In this document: piece by piece, positions 60,318 through 64,000 of the stretch
Numbering within the stretch: position 1 is the first letter of the stretch
Layout of the letters: every line of letters starts with the position of its first letter
Notes under the pieces: generated by a model
What the model was told of the DNA's origin: nothing
The model's input: only the letters and a program-made list of their open reading frames with translations
Databases searched by the model: none
NCBI GenBank assembly: GCA_029449235.1
Contig: JANATG010000002.1
Span: forward strand, 3,906,001-3,970,000
Reading direction: 5' to 3'
DNA length: 64,000 nt
Source: Linnemannia schmuckeri
Lineage: Eukaryota > Mortierellomycota > Mortierellomycetes > Mortierellales > Mortierellaceae
Position numbers and translations under genes: made by a program

Positions 60318-62137
60318 GAGTTTATCGTAGCCGTTCAGAGAGACCTTCGGGGCTTTTTCTTTCGTCACACTCAAGCACATTCTTCTTCTTTTTGTCACCT
60401 TGGAGTTTAGAGTGGTTCTTTCTGTCTATCCTCCGTTTTTTCTTCACAACAGTAACGAACGAAAACTCTTGGAGAAACGTAGAAAGATAAAAAATAAGCC
60501 AGACTTGACATAAACAAGAGCAAAACACACGGATGCAACATTGTTGCAGTGTGGTTGTACCATTTCCTTCTGTTCTCGTCTTTTGTTTGTTATTAAAACC
60601 ATCGACCAAAAGGAGAAAGTTTGGCGGGGGAAAATAAAAAAGGATAGAGAGCGCAGAGAAGACAGGAACAGGAAGAACAAGCAAGAAAAAACGAGGAAAA
60701 GAGGGGCATGATCGACAAGTACGACTTGCTTTCTGTGTGTCCGCCCGATGAAAAAAAAAAAATCTCCGCCCGCGATTGTTGTATTTTTCTTTCTTTCTTT
60801 CTCCACATCCCTTGACGAGAGCAATGACGGAGAGAGGGGAAAGAGAGATCCAATCCCCTTTCGCCCAACCCTTGCCTAGACCCTCATCCGTCTCTTCTCT
60901 GTCTCTCTCACCTTTCCCCTGTCAACAAAACAACAAACACAAACAAAACTACAAGGAATACACATCTTACTTACACATTTCACCCCACTTCCTCCACCCA
61001 AACTTCCCACGCACTCGCTTTGACAGCGAATCTGAACACATAGTACGTAACATGTTACCCAATATATTGCATCTATATTGGCTTCCGACCAGCGATCGTT
61101 CCTCCTCACCTCTTCTTTCTTTCTAACGAGTTGCATACACGCACATACTGCTTGTATTTGAAACGTTCTTACCAGGAACAGACTCGGCGAATACAGGCCT
61201 GCAATGCCAAACAATAAAAGCAAACAAGCAAAAACTAACGCAACAATGACAACACAGGAACAACTAACAGCGAAAAGTAGAATAAGTATCTTCCCCCTGT
61301 TTTTTCTTAGTCTCTCTTTCCCTCCCTCCCTTTCTCTCCTTCAGTCCTGCGCCTCCCTTTTTTTCCTTCTCCTGTTTATATCTTCTTTGGTTCCTGTTAC
61401 TCTTGAGACCAAGCCCTTGTGAAAAGCCAAAAAAAAAACAATGGTGACGAATGAGTCAGGTTTTTTTTTACTTCAACCCCCTTGTTTTTTTTTTTTTTTT
61501 TTTTTTTGTTCTTCTGTCCCATTTTCGCCCTCCCCCTCAACCCACGCTGTTTGCTCGTTGCGTACCTAGCTACCAAAGTAAAGCATTATAATTAATAGAT
61601 GAGGCGAGACAGAACAAGGTAGGAACTAACTCCAAAAAAAAGGAAAATAACTAGTAGGATAAATATCAATTCCGTATCAAGGTCATTCATGCGTGCATCG
61701 TACACGGTTTCCTCGCTGAAGGATAAGAGAAACTGCAACACACGCAGATGCGGCATGCGGAGCGAGAGAGAATGGACACACTATTCCATATAAAAAAAGA
61801 GAGGAAAATGATGCCAAAATAATAAATTTTCGCTTCGCAATTCTTTGCAATTCTTCGCAATTGAAAGCTTAGCCCAACATCGATTAACGTTCTTTTCTCG
61901 TTTTGCTGCCAAAAGGACAGTGTCCATTCCACAGCTTCGCAAAAAAAAAACCAAAACAAAGAAATATGGCACAGCCAGATGGTGCAAATGCGAAAGCTGG
62001 CTAATAATACATGGTGAGTACAAAAAAAAAAAACAAAAAAGAAGGCATCGCCTTCATTGAGTCAATCACTGCGGCGACGGCGAGGCTGCGAGGCGCAAAA
62101 AATAGGAACGCTTTCATTACGAGAAAAACAAAAAGAA
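58397..62137. other. Gene-poor 3.7-kb region upstream of the bHLH gene
   Basis: No protein gene recognised. Purine-rich leader DNA lies at 58400-59430, with a G20 run (59408-59427); poly-T tracts lie near 60283-60313 and 61484-61507. Open frames are short and low-complexity. Confidence 0.5.
59408..59427. repeat. Poly-G tract, 20 bases
   Basis: Uninterrupted G run in the purine-rich region upstream of the bHLH gene. Confidence 0.9.
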
Positions 62138-62162
62138 TGCGACCTGTGTGGATTGAACACAC

Positions 62163-62203
<41 letters not shown>

Positions 62204-62210
62204 AGGTCGC
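62138..62210 (-). tRNA. tRNA-Phe (anticodon GAA)
   Basis: A 73-nt minus-strand cloverleaf without intron. The acceptor stem GCGACCT pairs with AGGTCGC and is followed by discriminator A. The D arm is TAGCTCAGTTGGGAGAGC; the anticodon loop reads ACTGAAGAT with GAA in the centre; the T arm TGTGTTCAATCCACA contains a good B box. No CCA is encoded, as usual in eukaryotes. A retrotransposon begins about 110-130 bp from its 5' end. Confidence 0.95.
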
Positions 62211-62319
62211 TACCTATTTGATGTATTCAACCCTACTCCGCTCTTCCTGGTAGCTAGCTAGCTATCTTCAGATACTATTACATTTAAATAGGGTATCCTT
62301 GCTTAATCGAACTTATGCT

Positions 62320-62795
62320 GTTTCATATTACAAAGGGCAACTGACACTATGTAAGGTTTAGGTACCGCCGCCGAAAAGTGCATCTGTCCTAAATCGGGGC
62401 AATTTAAGCTCTCAGTCCGTCTCTCAAGAAGTTATGCTCGGCACCGGAGTACCGCCTACCCCCTCCTTGCCTGTTCAACCAGGCAAGCGAGTGGGTATAC
62501 CCATTACTGTCCCTACGAACCCCCCTCGCCGTCCTTAATACTCTACCCTTAACTACTCTCCTTTAAATTAGTCTTTCCCCTGGACCTTAGTAGTTCCTTC
62601 CCTTTTACTATCGGAACTACTTAGGTACCAACCCTTTTCTACCCTAGTTTACTTACATAGTCCTATTCTCATTTACTGATATAAAACCCCCTTTTACTAT
62701 CGGAACTACTTAGCCTTGCTCTCGCTTCACTCGTTGTTACAGTACTGGATCACCCCCAAGAAGCATTTCCATACTTCTAGGCCAGTACTATTTCA
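62320..62795 (+). mobile_element. Probable 5' LTR of the retrotransposon
   Basis: This is non-coding DNA between the tRNA and gag. It contains a TATA box (62680-62686), ends in CA at 62794-62795 and is followed after one base by TGGTAGC (62797-62803), which fits a primer-binding site for the 3' end of an initiator tRNA (GCUACCA). A 25-bp direct repeat (62600-62624 and 62689-62713) brackets the TATA box. The left edge is a guess (TG near 62320 or 62343), because the matching 3' LTR lies outside the window. Confidence 0.45.
62600..62713. repeat. 25-bp direct repeat, two copies
   Basis: Copies at 62600-62624 and 62689-62713, each starting CCCTTTTACTATCGG, identical and 89 bp apart, inside the presumed LTR. 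Confidence 0.9.
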
Positions 62796-62796
62796 A

Positions 62797-62803
62797 TGGT
62801 AGC
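62797..62803 (+). other. Candidate primer-binding site
   Basis: TGGTAGC just after the presumed LTR end; complementary to a tRNA ending GCUACCA, as in initiator methionine tRNA. Seven bases only. Confidence 0.35.
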
Positions 62804-62846
62804 AAAGGTCTTACGTTCCTAACGAGCCCTACCCCATTTGAGATTG

Positions 62847-64000
62847 ATGGTGCGATTTGGTTTATCAGACGGTACATCAGACGAAGACGACGAGCAAGAG
62901 TTTTTCATGGCGCACAGCGGCCACCACGACGAGCACTTAGCTCAATTGCAGCAACAGCAGCAACATGAAGCGCTTTTACAACAACAACAGCAGCAACAGC
63001 AACAGTTACAACAGCAACAAGAACAGCAACAGCTACAGCAACAGCAAGAACAGCAACAGCAACAACAGTTTCCCTCCGAATTTTGGAAGCAGTACGCGCA
63101 ACGTTGGGAGCAACAGGAAAAGCAAAACACCCACCTGATCGAGCTTGTCAAGCAGCTCCAACAGCAGCTACAACTGTCAATCGCTACCCTACCACCGTCC
63201 AACCCCGCAACCACCTCCGCATCAATTCCTCTCCAATCCGCCCATCCAACCCCGACATCCATCCATCCACTACCATCCAACCCCCCAAACCAACCAATCC
63301 CCGACCAGTTTCTTCGACACCCATCCAATCCAAACAGTCATCGAGCCTATGGTCGTTACGATGACCCCAACCGCCCCGCCCCAGATTTCTCGTCCAGAAT
63401 CGAGTCTTTCACCGGAAACCAGTTGACCTTGGACCTGGACGAGTATCTGTCGGACATTGAACTTCACTTTGTCAACAAGGGCTGCCCTGAGAATAAGAAG
63501 GTTTCGTCTTTCGTGGGACTGCTCAAGTCAGGAGCACGCCAGTGGGCAGAGCAGTATCTTGCGCTTCTGGGCCCTGGGCAAGCGGCCGAGTGGCTGCCCT
63601 TCAAGTCCGCCTTTCGAGCCCGTTGGAGGGTTACCCATCTTACCACTAACCTGCGTGCCGAGATCGATGCTCTGCGACGCGATCCCGATGAAGCTCTCGC
63701 GTCCTTTGCGGCCCGCTACCTCGCCCTGGCCAACCGCATTCCGGATAGATCCGACAAGGACAAGAAATTGGACTTCGCTCGCAAGCTTCCCACGTGGCTC
63801 CAGAGTCGCATCAGCGATCTGCACAGCGAAAGCGACCTTCTCGACGCATTCCTCCAAAAGGTTGTAACCAAGGAAGCAGCCATCAAGACCTTCGAGCACC
63901 AAAACGGAGGACGTAACGGCAGGAAGCCTTACCGCGGCGGATTTCAAGGCAATAAGTCCTTTGGCTTTTCCAATCAGCTCGCCTCCGAGCCTGCTCCCGC
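62847..64000 (+). CDS. Retrotransposon Gag (5' part, open at window end)
   Basis: An open frame starts at ATG 62847 (MVRFGLSDGTSDEDDEQEFF) and runs without a stop for 384 codons to the end of the window, so it is truncated by the window and not by mutation. An acidic head is followed by a Gln-rich stretch of about 55 residues, a short coiled segment (WKQYAQRWEQQEKQN), a Pro/Ser/Asn-rich linker, then a retrotransposon gag domain: IESFTGNQLTLDLDEYLSDI, GLLKSGARQWAEQYL, FKSAFRARWR, FAARYLALANRIPD and FARKLPTWLQSRISDL. An Arg/Gly-rich end (GRNGRKPYRGG) begins the nucleic-acid-binding part; a CCHC knuckle and pol would lie beyond 64000. The domain order fits Ty3/gypsy-type elements. The intact frame suggests a young copy. 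Confidence 0.85.
   Translation, partial: MVRFGLSDGTSDEDDEQEFFMAHSGHHDEHLAQLQQQQQHEALLQQQQQQQQQLQQQQEQQQLQQQQEQQQQQQFPSEFWKQYAQRWEQQEKQNTHLIELVKQLQQQLQLSIATLPPSNPATTSASIPLQSAHPTPTSIHPLPSNPPNQPIPDQFLRHPSNPNSHRAYGRYDDPNRPAPDFSSRIESFTGNQLTLDLDEYLSDIELHFVNKGCPENKKVSSFVGLLKSGARQWAEQYLALLGPGQAAEWLPFKSAFRARWRVTHLTTNLRAEIDALRRDPDEALASFAARYLALANRIPDRSDKDKKLDFARKLPTWLQSRISDLHSESDLLDAFLQKVVTKEAAIKTFEHQNGGRNGRKPYRGGFQGNKSFGFSNQLASEPAP

Noticed and set aside
63083..63947. Several + and - open frames inside the gag region
   Set aside because: They lie in other frames than the continuous gag frame starting at 62847, which matches a gag domain.
1..64000. A secondary-metabolite or other functional gene cluster
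   Set aside because: The genes are unrelated housekeeping and regulatory genes without shared promoters or pathway logic.

Overview
The window is a stretch of nuclear DNA from an intron-rich, early-diverging fungus. Mortierellomycota (Mortierella in the broad sense) fits best, but that is an inference. Supporting signs are short GT-AG introns in most genes, compact protein-coding genes on both strands, fungal-type families (choline kinase, FUR1-type UPRT, a Slt2-type MAP kinase, a Whi5/Nrm1-like GTB protein, a YMC1-type carrier, HUT1), a tRNA-Phe gene with no intron, and an LTR-retrotransposon gag. Intergenic DNA is full of long homopolymer and purine/pyrimidine tracts.

Layout. 0-6.4 kb: a tandemly repeated unit in three copies. 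Each carries a gene for a small, probably mitochondrial, single-membrane-span protein: copy 1 is a pseudogene, copies 2 and 3 are intact and nearly identical. Between them lie broken pieces of a kelch-like membrane protein gene. 7.0-12.4 kb: choline kinase and a disordered protein of unknown function. 13.5-24.5 kb: a GRAM-TBC Rab GAP (TBC1D8/9, Gyp2 type), tropomyosin and a long PH-domain protein. 24.5-28.7 kb: no gene seen. 28.7-46 kb: a four-finger C2H2 factor, uracil phosphoribosyltransferase, Sec61 beta, a GTB-motif G1/S repressor candidate, a soluble MAPR/Dap1-like haem protein, a YMC1-like mitochondrial carrier and acyl-CoA-binding protein. 48.5-58.4 kb: the cell-wall-integrity MAP kinase, a HUT1-type nucleotide-sugar transporter and a bHLH factor. 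62.1-64 kb: tRNA-Phe(GAA), then the 5' part of an LTR retrotransposon whose gag frame runs off the window end.

The genes do not form a pathway cluster; most are housekeeping or regulatory. No new multi-gene system is visible. The most unusual content is gene architecture: exons of 3, 8, 17, 18, 21 and 25 nt, start codons cut off by an intron directly after ATG (SEC61B, ACBP), introns of 0.7-1.8 kb, the patchwork triplication at the left end, and a retroelement lying just upstream of a tRNA gene. All exon joins below were read by eye from splice signals, phase and family conservation; no transcript data were available.
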